The position numbers were made by a program, and so were the translations under genes. Shown here piece by piece: positions 1 through 7,455 of a stretch of 64,000 nucleotides of DNA. The stretch is from Paenibacillus spongiae (lineage in GTDB: Bacteria > Bacillota > Bacilli > Paenibacillales > Paenibacillaceae): positions 209,001 to 273,000 of the forward strand of contig NZ_CP091430.1 in the NCBI RefSeq assembly GCF_024734895.1, written 5' to 3'. The notes under the pieces were generated by a model that worked only from the letters and a program-made list of their open reading frames with translations, was not told where the DNA came from and did not search any database. How positions within the stretch are numbered: position 1 is the stretch's first letter; each line of letters starts with the position of its first letter.

Positions 1-94
1 GAAAGCGGAGGAGCTGATCCATCAGGCAGGTGCCTTTATTCGGGAACATTATGGCGAGCATCCCTGGATCGAGCAATGGTACAAATATGTGTAG
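1..94 (+). CDS. C-terminal end of an unidentified protein (partial)
   Basis: An open frame enters from the left edge and stops at TAG 92-94. It gives about 30 residues ending IEQWYKYV. The tail is charged and aromatic, with no recognisable domain. It is followed by about 150 nt of non-coding DNA before the next gene. Too little is visible to assign a function. Confidence 0.45.
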   Translation, partial: KAEELIHQAGAFIREHYGEHPWIEQWYKYV

Positions 95-245
95 CTCAGC
101 ACCTTGGATAAGCGCTTACCAGCAGTAGATAAAGCCCGTTGCTTGGAACGAAGCCGCCGCTTTGCGAGGTTATAAGATGCTAGAAGTAACCTTCATGAAC
201 TTCTTTGGCACTTATAGAGTGAACATATGAGACGAGAGGAGCGGC

Positions 246-1820
246 GTGTACGTGCTGGAGTGGATTGAATCGGCGAGAAAAGGAAACCGGGATGCGTTCG
301 ATCCTATCGTCCGGCATTATTCGGCTATGGCGTATGCGGTCGCGTATGACAAATTGCACGACCGCCATCTGGCGGAGGATGCGGTTCAAGAGGCGTTCGC
401 GGAGGCGTTCATTCATCTGGATCAGTTGAAGCAGCCGGAGGCTTTCCCCGGCTGGCTCAAAACCATTGTAATGCGCCAGTGCCATCGTCATATCCGCAAG
501 AAGCGGCTGCGGACGGTTCCCATCGATGCCATTAGCCGGGCGGCCGGGCTCCAAACCGATGTTTCGGATATTGTCGAGCGAAGAGAGATGCTGGGCGTAC
601 TCCATGATTCCATAGCGGCTCTTTCGGCCAACATGCGGATCGCGGTACAATTGTTTTATTTTCATGGCTACTCGCTTCAAGAAATCTCCGCTTATTCGGG
701 CACCTCTGTCTCGACATTGAAGAAACGTCTATTCGATGCCCGGAGTAAATTGAGAGGCACGCTCCCCGTAGCCGATTTCGTCGCGGTGTTCCATCAGCTA
801 TATGAAGGAGGAAGCAACATGCTGCATATCGTTAACGGTGATTCCGTTGCGGACAAGCTGCGTCAAGGCGTCGTGCAAGGGGATATTCTGGTCTGGCGGG
901 AGGTCTACCCCGAAGGGCCCGTATTTCTGGATCCGGCGAATAAGGCGAACCGGTCCGCCCGTGCCCAGTATTTGGAGAGCGCAATGGGAATTCCAAGCGA
1001 GGTGTATATCGAGGGGTGCCTGACACAAGAGAAAGCGTTAGCTGATTTTCACAACTATGAGGAAATCGTGCTCTGGTTCGAGCATGACCTCTTCGACCAG
1101 ACCATGCTCTGTTATTTGCTCCATTGGCTCTCGCAGCAGAAGCTGGGGAAGACAAAGATAAGCTTGCTGTGCATCGGCGCGTATCCGGGGATCGAGCTGT
1201 TTCGGGGATTGGGGCAGCTGTCCGTGGAGCAGATGAAAACATTATCGGGTACGTGGCAGTCCATAAGGCAGGAAGAGTTCGATCTTGGAGCGGCGGTATG
1301 GGAAGCGTATTGCTCTCCAGACCCGGGCCGATTGGTTGAACTGCTTCAAGAAGGCCGTACCGCTGTGCTGCCTTATGTGCATAATGCCTTTGAGCTTCAT
1401 CTGTCGCGGCTGCCGTCCACTTATAATGGACTTGGCATCGTAGAGCAAACCACGCTGGAGATGGTCCGCGGCGGAGCCGATTCGCCGCTGGAGCTGTTCG
1501 AGCATGTCGGCAACAAGCTGCATGAGCTCGGCATGGGAGACCTTCAATATTGGCATAGCCTGGCGGGAATATCGCAGGGGCCTCATCGGCTGCTGAACAT
1601 CGAGGGACTGGAAGCATTCCCGACCTTCGAGGGTTCCGCGCCGTCATTTCGCCATTGTAAAGTGACGCTAACGGAGCTAGGCAGGAGCGTCATGAACGGG
1701 ACCGCGGATTGGGTCGCAGCGAATGGGATCGACGCATGGTTCGGCGGCATTCATCTGCAGGGTCATTCCAGTCCTTGGCGATGGGATGCATCGAGCAGAA
1801 GGATCGTTAAGATAGTGTGA
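246..1820 (+). CDS. Sigma-70 family factor fused to a DUF1835 domain
   Basis: This 524-residue protein starts at GTG after a GAGAGGAG-type ribosome site. Residues about 20-90 look like sigma-70 region 2 (DAVQEAF motif, followed by a basic stretch). Residues about 115-170 look like region 4, a helix-turn-helix with LQEISAYSGTSVSTLKKRL. From residue 192 the sequence MLHIVNGDSVADKL begins a DUF1835-type domain, and the rest (to about 524) resembles stand-alone DUF1835 proteins. The sigma half is inferred to direct RNA polymerase to specific promoters; the role of the DUF1835 half is unknown. The frame is continuous, so this is a true fusion. An AAGGAGG at 805-811 precedes the in-frame ATG at 819, so the C-terminal half may also be made separately. 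No anti-sigma gene is adjacent. Confidence 0.8.
   Translation: MYVLEWIESARKGNRDAFDPIVRHYSAMAYAVAYDKLHDRHLAEDAVQEAFAEAFIHLDQLKQPEAFPGWLKTIVMRQCHRHIRKKRLRTVPIDAISRAAGLQTDVSDIVERREMLGVLHDSIAALSANMRIAVQLFYFHGYSLQEISAYSGTSVSTLKKRLFDARSKLRGTLPVADFVAVFHQLYEGGSNMLHIVNGDSVADKLRQGVVQGDILVWREVYPEGPVFLDPANKANRSARAQYLESAMGIPSEVYIEGCLTQEKALADFHNYEEIVLWFEHDLFDQTMLCYLLHWLSQQKLGKTKISLLCIGAYPGIELFRGLGQLSVEQMKTLSGTWQSIRQEEFDLGAAVWEAYCSPDPGRLVELLQEGRTAVLPYVHNAFELHLSRLPSTYNGLGIVEQTTLEMVRGGADSPLELFEHVGNKLHELGMGDLQYWHSLAGISQGPHRLLNIEGLEAFPTFEGSAPSFRHCKVTLTELGRSVMNGTADWVAANGIDAWFGGIHLQGHSSPWRWDASSRRIVKIV
805..821 (+). promoter_or_regulatory. Internal ribosome-binding site and start for a stand-alone DUF1835 protein
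   Basis: AAGGAGG (805-811) lies 7 nt before an in-frame ATG (819-821) at exactly the start of the DUF1835 domain. The spacing is ideal and the match to the 16S tail is better than that in front of the full-length start. This suggests a second product of about 333 residues. Confidence 0.5.
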
Positions 1821-1855
1821 CCGCTGTGCATTAGGGATGGTGTGGACCACAGCGG
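1821..1855 (+). terminator. Hairpin directly after the sigma/DUF1835 stop
   Basis: CCGCTGTG (1821-1828) is perfectly complementary to CACAGCGG (1848-1855), with a 19-nt loop. It begins at the first base after the stop codon. No T-run follows, so it could be a weak terminator or an mRNA 3'-end stabiliser. Confidence 0.35.
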
Positions 1856-1859
1856 GGCC

Positions 1860-1990
1860 TGTAACGCCCTTTTAGGGTCTTACAGCTTTGGCTGCGTGTA
1901 CGACAGGCGGAGGTGAAGGAGCGTAAGGCCGGTTTTGACGCTTTTTCGGCGTTGCAGCCGTAGGGCGGCAGGCCCGTCGAATTCGCCGCG
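1860..1990. repeat. GC-rich intergenic element, copy A (compare 28774-28862)
   Basis: No gene is seen between 1821 and 2213. This part contains TGTAA...TTACA arms (1860-1883), then CGTAAGGCCGGTTTTG (1922-1937), then GGCGTTGCAG (1948-1957). The same three elements occur in the same order at 28774-28862, which suggests two diverged copies of a dispersed repeat. Confidence 0.35.
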
Positions 1991-2093
1991 ATCAGGTGAG
2001 CTGCTGCGCAATGTATGGCCGGCCCTGAAAGGGACGCCGTGCGTGCGGCTTTTTATTGAAAGCGGAATGGAATCAATCACTTGTTTATGGGCT

Positions 2094-2131
2094 GTAACTG
2101 GTTGCGACGAGGTAACCGGTTACGGCTTTTT
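2094..2131 (+). terminator. Rho-independent terminator
   Basis: GTAACTGGTT (2094-2103) pairs with AACCGGTTAC (2114-2123), with one G-U pair. A TTTTT tract follows at 2127-2131. It separates the sigma/DUF1835 gene from the RHH gene. Confidence 0.7.
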
Positions 2132-2153
2132 GTATGTTATGAGCGAACAATGA

Positions 2154-2182
2154 TTGCCAATAAAATGAAAACATGATATATT
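2154..2182 (+). promoter_or_regulatory. SigA-type promoter of the RHH gene
   Basis: TTGCCA (2154-2159), a 17-nt spacer, then TATATT (2177-2182). The predicted transcription start near 2189 falls inside the inverted repeat at 2181-2213. Confidence 0.65.
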
Positions 2183-2213
2183 ACCATCCATATGGATGCT
2201 GGAGGGATGGTAA
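2181..2213. promoter_or_regulatory. Inverted repeat over the start site and ribosome site (probable operator)
   Basis: TTACCATCC (2181-2189) and GGATGGTAA (2205-2213) form a perfect 9-bp inverted repeat. A second palindrome, ATCCATATGGAT (2186-2197), is nested in it. The repeat ends at the base before the TTG start and contains the Shine-Dalgarno sequence. It could be a DNA operator for the RHH protein itself or an mRNA hairpin hiding the ribosome site. Confidence 0.5.
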
Positions 2214-2606
2214 TTGGCTGATCAAGAGAAAATAACAATTAACCTTGGACCTGTCGATTTGGGCCAAATTGATTTATTAGTCGATCAAGGTTTTTATTCC
2301 AACCGGACCGATTTTATTAAAATCGCTATACGAAACCAGCTGCAAAATCATTCAACCGAAATAAAACGGTATACGACGGAGAAATTTTTTGTCATGGGTG
2401 TTCTGGAGTTTAGCCGCGAGCGGCTGGAAGAGCTTCGTCAATCCGGCAAAGTGCTTGATATTAAGCTGATCGGGTCATTGATGATTTCCGATGACGTAAC
2501 ACTCGATTTAGCAAGAGAGACGTTCGGGAAGCTCAAGCTGTTTGGCATGATGAAGGCACCAGGCGATGTTAAGCTGTTTCTGCAGGAGCTAGGCAGGAAG
2601 CATTAA
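2214..2606 (+). CDS. CopG-like ribbon-helix-helix regulator with C-terminal domain
   Basis: A 130-residue protein starting at TTG, 7 nt after GGAGGG (2201-2206). Residues about 7-45 fit a ribbon-helix-helix DNA-binding domain: the strand ITINLG, then two helices containing SNRTDFIKIAIRNQL. Residues about 55-130 form an additional mixed alpha/beta segment that I do not recognise and that may bind a ligand or mediate oligomerisation. The gene stands alone with its own promoter, and a palindrome covers its start, which suggests autoregulation. The DNA here looks AT-richer than the neighbouring genes, possibly a sign of acquisition. The target genes are unknown. Confidence 0.7.
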   Translation: MADQEKITINLGPVDLGQIDLLVDQGFYSNRTDFIKIAIRNQLQNHSTEIKRYTTEKFFVMGVLEFSRERLEELRQSGKVLDIKLIGSLMISDDVTLDLARETFGKLKLFGMMKAPGDVKLFLQELGRKH

Positions 2607-2672
2607 TATCGTCAATAACAAAGGGGGATAACCATAATTGGTGAAGCGGCGATTCAGCTAGTCAAGGCGAGA

Positions 2673-2731
2673 ACAACAGGATCATGTCACACCGCCTGTT
2701 GTCAAGAGGAGACCTGCGAGGGTCTCTTCTT
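2673..2731. terminator. Two tandem hairpins between convergent genes
   Basis: ACAACAGG (2673-2680) pairs with CCTGTTGT (2695-2702). Directly after it, AAGAGGAGACC (2704-2714) pairs with GGTCTCTTCTT (2721-2731) with one G-U pair. They lie between the end of the RHH gene (+) and the end of the clamp gene (-) and could terminate both. Confidence 0.5.
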
Positions 2732-2781
2732 GCTTGTCCATGGAACGAATGATCGGAAGCGCAACCCGCTGCCCTTGATCG

Positions 2782-3909
2782 TCAGGTCCGAATCGGAGTT
2801 AGAATATAGGTCGACTGCGGGTCGGCGGAAGGTTCAATTACGATGGGATTCAGCTTGCCGGTAAATTTCAAAGTGGTCCTCTCGCTGTCAGCGGAACGCA
2901 GTATATCCCGCATATGCTTGCCGTTGAAGGCCAGTTCGATATCGGCGCCTGTTCGGTTGGCCAGATTCAGTTCTTCAATAACATCGCCTACTTGAGCCGT
3001 TCTGGCCGTTAATTTAATGTGATGACCGGCTGCATGGAACCGCAAGAGCTGGCTTTCATCCGTAAGGAGCATGACCCGTTCGATCGCCTGTATCATCGCG
3101 TCGGAATGTACGAGGAGCTCTGTCGTGTGGGATATTGGAATCAAGTGCTCCACGTTAGGATAGGTGCCGTCGATTAAGGCCGAGTAGACCATCGTATGTC
3201 CGGTTTTGAAGACCGCCCAGCTTTCGCCGAAGGCGATCTCCGTTGTTCCTTGCTCGTCGCGGAGCAGCTTGGCCAGTTCAAGCAGGTTGCTCCCAGGAAT
3301 AATAATCGGATGGATGACCGGTACAGGGCTAATGTCCAGATCAATCGTCCGCACTGCCAATCGGACTCCATCCGCAGCGAGAAACCGGAGGCGGCCCTGC
3401 GCATCAAGCCGGCAGGAAACGCCCGTCAGGACAGGCCTGTTCTCGGAGCTCGACACGGCAAAAGCGACTTGTTTAATGACACGGTACAGCAGCGGGCTAG
3501 GGATGTTAAATAGGAGATCGGCTCTTGCTTCAGGCATGTCCGGAAAATCCGATGGATCCATCCCGCATAAGCGATAGACAGACGAATCGGCTCTAATCGT
3601 GAGGACCAGATGCTCGGCTATGTCCAGCTTGACTTGGTCCGAGGGGAATTTCCGCAGGATGTCTGAGAAGGTCTTGGCAGGAACGACGATACATCCCGTG
3701 CTGTGAATCGCAATTATGCCCTCGGTATCGGTTAAAGGAATGTCATGCCGGATCATCATGTGCATGTGACTTGCGATCAGCGTCAGTCCATTCGAGTGGG
3801 CCGTGAGCTTGATTCCTGACAAGATCGGAATGGTGCAAGTTGAGGATACAGCCTTCATAACGTTCTGTACGGCAGCATACAACGTTTCACGGGAGACGCT
3901 AATCCGCAT
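2782..3909 (-). CDS. dnaN: DNA polymerase III beta clamp paralogue
   Basis: About 375 residues from MRISVSRETL, the usual length of a bacterial sliding clamp. The three-domain DnaN pattern is visible: an N-terminal MRISVSRETLYAAVQNV helix, a middle domain with VSSSENRPVLTGV, and a C-terminal domain ending YILTPIRT. DnaN rings tether DNA polymerases and many repair proteins to DNA. It is not next to dnaA or recF, so it is probably a second, accessory clamp rather than the replicative one. It overlaps the upstream RHH gene by about 11-23 nt, implying translational coupling. An alternative start (ATG 3921) would add four residues. Whether it forms rings alone or mixed with the main clamp cannot be told. 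Confidence 0.85.
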   Translation of the reverse strand: MRISVSRETLYAAVQNVMKAVSSTCTIPILSGIKLTAHSNGLTLIASHMHMMIRHDIPLTDTEGIIAIHSTGCIVVPAKTFSDILRKFPSDQVKLDIAEHLVLTIRADSSVYRLCGMDPSDFPDMPEARADLLFNIPSPLLYRVIKQVAFAVSSSENRPVLTGVSCRLDAQGRLRFLAADGVRLAVRTIDLDISPVPVIHPIIIPGSNLLELAKLLRDEQGTTEIAFGESWAVFKTGHTMVYSALIDGTYPNVEHLIPISHTTELLVHSDAMIQAIERVMLLTDESQLLRFHAAGHHIKLTARTAQVGDVIEELNLANRTGADIELAFNGKHMRDILRSADSERTTLKFTGKLNPIVIEPSADPQSTYILTPIRT

Positions 3910-4117
3910 TCGGCCGCACATCCTTATCTTCCGAACCGGTCAAGAAGAAGGCTTCCATAATATCGCGGATCGTTTCCGACCGGGAACATTGGAGCTTGGC
4001 GGAGCGCTGCTCCAATGCCGCCCATACTTCTTCGGTCAACGTCAAAGAAAGTTTCTTGGTTACGCCGAAGCCTTTACGTCCCGCGCCGGCACGGGCTCCT
4101 CCTCTGGAGAACATCAT
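3899..4117 (-). CDS. Short RHH (CopG/Arc-type) regulator paired with the clamp paralogue
   Basis: 72 residues starting MMFSRGGARAGAGRKGFG. I chose this ATG because AGAGGG lies about 10 nt upstream and because a likely promoter at 4188-4216 leaves no room for an earlier start with a leader. The glycine/arginine-rich N-terminus is followed by the RHH pattern KKLSLTLTEEVWAAL then CSRSETIRDIMEAFF. The protein is predicted to dimerise and bind an operator. Its 3' end overlaps the start of the clamp gene, so it probably controls that operon. Plasmid and phage RHH proteins have similar RGGARxGAGRK tails, a hint of mobile ancestry. Confidence 0.65.
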   Translation of the reverse strand: MMFSRGGARAGAGRKGFGVTKKLSLTLTEEVWAALEQRSAKLQCSRSETIRDIMEAFFLTGSEDKDVRPNAD

Positions 4118-4187
4118 TTGAAGCTGTCCCTCTTGACCGGGTATGCCCAGCTTGACCTTATCGTGCTTCAATAGGTTCGCCCCGCCT

Positions 4188-4216
4188 TCAATATTGAATA
4201 AAGTAACCTTAATCAA
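4188..4216 (-). promoter_or_regulatory. Promoter of the RHH-clamp operon
   Basis: On the minus strand TTGATT, a 17-nt spacer, then TATTGA (plus-strand AATCAA 4211-4216 and TCAATA 4188-4193). Transcription would start near 4181. Confidence 0.45.
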
Positions 4217-4289
4217 TAACATGGATACATTAACTTTAGCATAGCGGATTGTGTTTAGCAATATATGGATGAATGTAAAGGAGGGCATT

Positions 4290-5291
4290 ATGCAGGCAAA
4301 ATTCGATGAGCTGGTTCGGCATTACTTCGAGGATTGTTCGAGCTATGAGATGGAGCCGGTTCCATTCGGTCTGACGAATCTTACGAGAGTCATTACGATT
4401 CATGACGTTAACTATATAGCCCGCATCTATAATCCGCATACCAAAAATGTACCCAGCCTGGAGCTGGAGTCGCGCATCACGTCCTATTTAAGTCAAAGCG
4501 GTCTTTCCTTCCAGGTGCCTGTCTTCCTTCGTACGCTAACGGGAGATGAATATATACAATTCGCAGACGGTACGTTGGGGGCTGTGGTTTCCTTCCTGGA
4601 GGGAAGCCCGCCTGAATTGACAGACACTGGGCAAGCATACGGGTTTGGCCGGGTGGTCGGCGAAATTTCTTCCGCTTTAAGCCATTGCGATACGAGGGGG
4701 CTTGGATTCCGGGGCATCTCCTTTATGAACATCTACAAGCTGCATCCTCTAGCTGATCATCGGACCGTGGCGTCGTTTATCGATGAGCCGCCTTTTCATA
4801 TTCCGGAGGACGATCAGAATTTCTATCGCGAAATGGTTTCCTTGGTAGAACGTTCGATCAGCCAGCTACAACAATTGCCGGCCCAATTGGTTCATCATGA
4901 CTTGCTCGTGTTCAACTTACTAGCCCGAGACAACCAAATATGCGGCGTATTGGATTTTGATTTTACATCTATGGATGCGGGTTTTATGGAATTCGCGATC
5001 AGTCTGAATCATATCCTGCAGCTGTCCGATGGATCGCTCGACATGATGGATGCTTTCGTTAAGGGATACGCTGCATTCCGCAAGAGCTCCGGGGAAGAAA
5101 TCGATCAACTTCAGCTTCTGACCCAGGTCTATCATATTGCAGTCCTTCATATTTATATCGGCCAGCATTATGCAGGGAAGGACGCCGAACAGCCTTTCAA
5201 GTATATTCTCGCCCAATTTCGCGATCGGAATGACTGGCTTAACGACAATTGGGAAGCAACAAGGCGGCTGTTGGAGACCTGCTTACTTTAA
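4290..5291 (+). CDS. Aminoglycoside phosphotransferase/choline kinase-fold protein
   Basis: 333 residues from ATG 4290, which follows AAAGGAGGG at good spacing. The catalytic loop is VHHDLLVFN (residues 201-209, Asp204 and Asn209), and the metal-binding DFD is at 222-224. These are the motifs of the APH/ChoK superfamily, which transfers ATP gamma-phosphate to small hydroxylated molecules. The closest general match is to the homoserine kinase type II-like branch. No resistance determinant is implied. The gene is divergent from the RHH-clamp operon. The substrate is unknown. Confidence 0.75.
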   Translation: MQAKFDELVRHYFEDCSSYEMEPVPFGLTNLTRVITIHDVNYIARIYNPHTKNVPSLELESRITSYLSQSGLSFQVPVFLRTLTGDEYIQFADGTLGAVVSFLEGSPPELTDTGQAYGFGRVVGEISSALSHCDTRGLGFRGISFMNIYKLHPLADHRTVASFIDEPPFHIPEDDQNFYREMVSLVERSISQLQQLPAQLVHHDLLVFNLLARDNQICGVLDFDFTSMDAGFMEFAISLNHILQLSDGSLDMMDAFVKGYAAFRKSSGEEIDQLQLLTQVYHIAVLHIYIGQHYAGKDAEQPFKYILAQFRDRNDWLNDNWEATRRLLETCLL

Positions 5292-5308
5292 CTCCTTATT
5301 AAGCGTGA

Positions 5309-5337
5309 TTTACATCGTAAATGATTAATGGTATTTT
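5309..5337 (+). promoter_or_regulatory. Promoter before the small ORF and kinase-like gene
   Basis: TTTACA (5309-5314), 17-nt spacer, TATTTT (5332-5337). The -35 region lies in a small palindrome, ATTTAC-atc-GTAAAT (5308-5322), which may be an operator. Confidence 0.45.
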
Positions 5338-5370
5338 AATCGCGACTATAGGTGAAGGAGGCGTTGTCTT

Positions 5371-5445
5371 ATGGAGATGAAGCTAACATCAATTCGGGCG
5401 CAATACAAGGAAGGGGACAGCGCTTCAGCCCGGCAAACGGCGTGA
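5371..5445 (+). CDS. 24-codon small ORF upstream of the kinase-like gene
   Basis: ATG at 5371 lies 9 nt after a perfect AAGGAGG (5355-5361); the frame stops at TGA 5443-5445. The peptide starts MEMKLTSIRAQYKEG and has no recognised relative. It lies between a promoter and the next gene (start 5471), so it could be a leader peptide, a short independent protein or the stump of a decayed gene. The only support is the ribosome site and its position. Confidence 0.35.
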   Translation: MEMKLTSIRAQYKEGDSASARQTA

Positions 5446-5470
5446 TCCCCATTAAATTTGGGAGGGTCAA

Positions 5471-6355
5471 ATGGAGAATCGTTATTCAACTGCCATATCG
5501 TTAGGCGAGGTTGCCTTTCATCTGCAAGAACCCCATGATTTCGAATGGCTAACTAATCTGGGGCATGCATTTCGCGTATTCGACCAACAGGATTCCGGGA
5601 ATATTAGCTTCGGCGTCGAGATCGAAGGAAAGAGGCGATTCGTCAAATATGCCGGAGCTAAACCGCTGGATTACAGAGGGGACCCGGAAGATGCGGTGAG
5701 GCGATTATCGCAGGCTATCCCTCTATATGCTGCATTAGCGCATCCCAGCTTGATTCAGCTTGTGAATCACTTTCCGGTGAATCAAGGCTATGCGGCTGTG
5801 TTTGAATGGTTCGACGGGGACTGCCTGCATTCCCACTGGTCCTTCCCGCCTCCGGCCAAGTACGATCACCCGGATTCACCCTACTATCGTTACAAGCATC
5901 TGCCGGTGAGTCGGCGATTGGAATCGCTGGATGCAATCTTTTCGTTTCATGCGCATGTGGAATCGCAAGGCTATGCCGCCGTCGATTTCTATGATGGGAG
6001 CATACTATACGATTTCTCAAACCACGTGACCCAAATATGCGATATCGACTTCTACCGAAAAACGCCTTCGTTCAACGATATGGGCGAGCATTTCTGGGGC
6101 GCGGCGCGTTCGAAATCACCGGAGGAATTCACATTAGGTGCGCCGATCGATGCGCGGACGAATGTTTTTACGATGGGGGCCATCGCCTTCGGATTGCTGG
6201 GCGGGGAAACGGACCGTTCCTGCGAGAAATGGGACGCGAGTCTGTCGCTTTACGAGGTCGCATTGCGAGCGGTCGACCCTGAGCGAGAGCTGCGTTACCC
6301 GGATGTTGCCGCATTTAGACGCGCCTGGGATGCCGCGAAGCTCATGGAATCCTAA
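5471..6355 (+). CDS. Atypical protein-kinase-like protein
   Basis: 294 residues, ATG after GGGAGGG. A kinase-like fold is suggested by FVKYAG (Lys59 as the ATP-binding lysine), a catalytic-loop-like AVDFYDGSILYD (residues about 170-181) in place of HRDxxxxN, a CDIDFY (190-195) in place of DFG, SPEE (216-219) at the APE position, and a C-lobe with TMGAIAFGLLGG. The canonical HRD asparagine is absent (Ser177 is near its position), so activity may be unusual or lost. It lacks membrane segments and PASTA domains. Partner and substrate are unknown. A hairpin at 6370-6390 follows it. Confidence 0.6.
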   Translation: MENRYSTAISLGEVAFHLQEPHDFEWLTNLGHAFRVFDQQDSGNISFGVEIEGKRRFVKYAGAKPLDYRGDPEDAVRRLSQAIPLYAALAHPSLIQLVNHFPVNQGYAAVFEWFDGDCLHSHWSFPPPAKYDHPDSPYYRYKHLPVSRRLESLDAIFSFHAHVESQGYAAVDFYDGSILYDFSNHVTQICDIDFYRKTPSFNDMGEHFWGAARSKSPEEFTLGAPIDARTNVFTMGAIAFGLLGGETDRSCEKWDASLSLYEVALRAVDPERELRYPDVAAFRRAWDAAKLMES

Positions 6356-6369
6356 ATAACGATCGAATC

Positions 6370-6390
6370 GGCCATCCGGAGAGGGTGGCC
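6370..6390 (+). terminator. Hairpin after the kinase-like gene
   Basis: GGCCATCC (6370-6377) pairs with GGGTGGCC (6383-6390) around a 5-nt loop. No T-run follows, so termination would be weak. Confidence 0.35.
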
Positions 6391-6436
6391 GTTCTGCGTA
6401 AAGTTAACCCTGCAGGGCTACCTAATAACTAGTAAG

Positions 6437-6453
6437 TTTTTACAAATGTAAAA
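6437..6453. promoter_or_regulatory. Palindrome upstream of the metQ promoter
   Basis: TTTTACA (6438-6444) and TGTAAAA (6447-6453) form a perfect 7-bp inverted repeat with a 2-nt centre. It sits about 16 bp before the -35 box and is a candidate regulator site. Confidence 0.4.
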
Positions 6454-6469
6454 CCATTTCATGAAAGGG

Positions 6470-6498
6470 TTGACGAAACGTGTCCAACATGTTATTTT
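6470..6498 (+). promoter_or_regulatory. Promoter of the NlpA/MetQ lipoprotein gene
   Basis: TTGACG (6470-6475), 17-nt spacer, TATTTT (6493-6498). No S-box (SAM) riboswitch or T-box is seen between it and the start codon at 6566, unlike many methionine transporter operons. Confidence 0.6.
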
Positions 6499-6565
6499 TA
6501 ATTCGGGGTAAACAGGTTGGAATATAAGAAAATGGGAAAATGAGGATAATAAACAGGGGGGCATC

Positions 6566-7405
6566 ATGAAGAAATCATACGCATCAATTGTACTGGGTAT
6601 CGTTCTTGTGCTGCTGCTTGCCGGATGCGGCAGCAACGCAAATGGAGATAAGAATGCCAACGCGAATCAGCCTGCTGAAGGCCAAAGAGAGAAGCTGAAG
6701 GTTGGCATATCGTCGGGTCCCGAATCCGAGGATGTATGGAAGATCGTGAAGGAGAACGCAGCTAAGGACGGCGTCGATATCGAAGTCGTTGTATTCAACG
6801 ATTATGTGCAGCCGAATAAAGTGCTGGAAGAGGGAGAGCTTGACGCGAACGCGTTCCAGCATTTGCCTTACTTAGAGGAATTCAATGCGTCGCATAACAC
6901 GCATATCGTGAGACTGGCGGATACGATCAACTATCCGGTCGGCATCTACTCCGACAAGATCAAGGATCTCTCCGAGCTGAAGGAAGGCGACGAACTCGGT
7001 CTGCCGAACGATCCGTCGAACGGAGCAAGAGCGCTTATTCTGTTCGAGAAAGCGGGCTTAATTAAGCTGAAAGAAGGCGTGGGCGCCAAAGCTACCGTTC
7101 GGGATATCGTAGAGAATCCGAAGAATTTGAAGTTCAGAGAGCTGGATGCCGCATTCCTTCCTAAGGCGTTGGGCGATCTGGCGGCTGCTATGGTCAATAC
7201 GAACTTCGCTGTTGAGAACGGTCTGTCTCTGGACGAGGCGATCTATACCGAATCCAAGGATTCACCATGGGTGAACATTATCGCGGTTCGTGAGGCTGAC
7301 AAGGACAAGCCGATCTTCCAGAAGCTGATCAGCTACTATCAGTCTGATGAAGTGAAGAAATATGTTCAAGAGAAGTACGGCGAGTTCCAAGTTCCGGCGT
7401 GGTAA
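6566..7405 (+). CDS. metQ: NlpA/MetQ-family substrate-binding lipoprotein
   Basis: 279 residues. The signal peptide ends in a lipobox, LLAGC, with the lipidated Cys at residue 21. From about residue 45 the protein follows the NlpA pattern: KLKVGISSGP, a FNDYVQPN segment, DANAFQHLPYLEEF and the later LPNDPSNGARAL. In this family the protein captures D/L-methionine or related amino acids outside the membrane and delivers them to MetNI. It is preceded by GGGGGG at good distance. The transport ATPase and permease lie 1.3 kb downstream, after an oxidase gene, so the cargo may be a modified amino acid rather than methionine itself. A terminator-like hairpin follows, which would make this gene the most abundant product. 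Confidence 0.85.
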   Translation: MKKSYASIVLGIVLVLLLAGCGSNANGDKNANANQPAEGQREKLKVGISSGPESEDVWKIVKENAAKDGVDIEVVVFNDYVQPNKVLEEGELDANAFQHLPYLEEFNASHNTHIVRLADTINYPVGIYSDKIKDLSELKEGDELGLPNDPSNGARALILFEKAGLIKLKEGVGAKATVRDIVENPKNLKFRELDAAFLPKALGDLAAAMVNTNFAVENGLSLDEAIYTESKDSPWVNIIAVREADKDKPIFQKLISYYQSDEVKKYVQEKYGEFQVPAW

Positions 7406-7455
7406 GACCTTAAACCTTAATCAGGTTAACAAAATCATAAGATTCACGCTTATCC

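Noticed and set aside
91..99. tRNA-like string GTAGCTCAG
   Set aside because: The D-arm-like string has no anticodon arm, T-arm (GGTTCGAATC) or acceptor stem around it.
6360..6565. S-box (SAM) riboswitch before metQ
   Set aside because: The conserved S-box blocks (GGTGGAGGGA, GGCAACC) are absent; only a promoter and a palindrome are seen.
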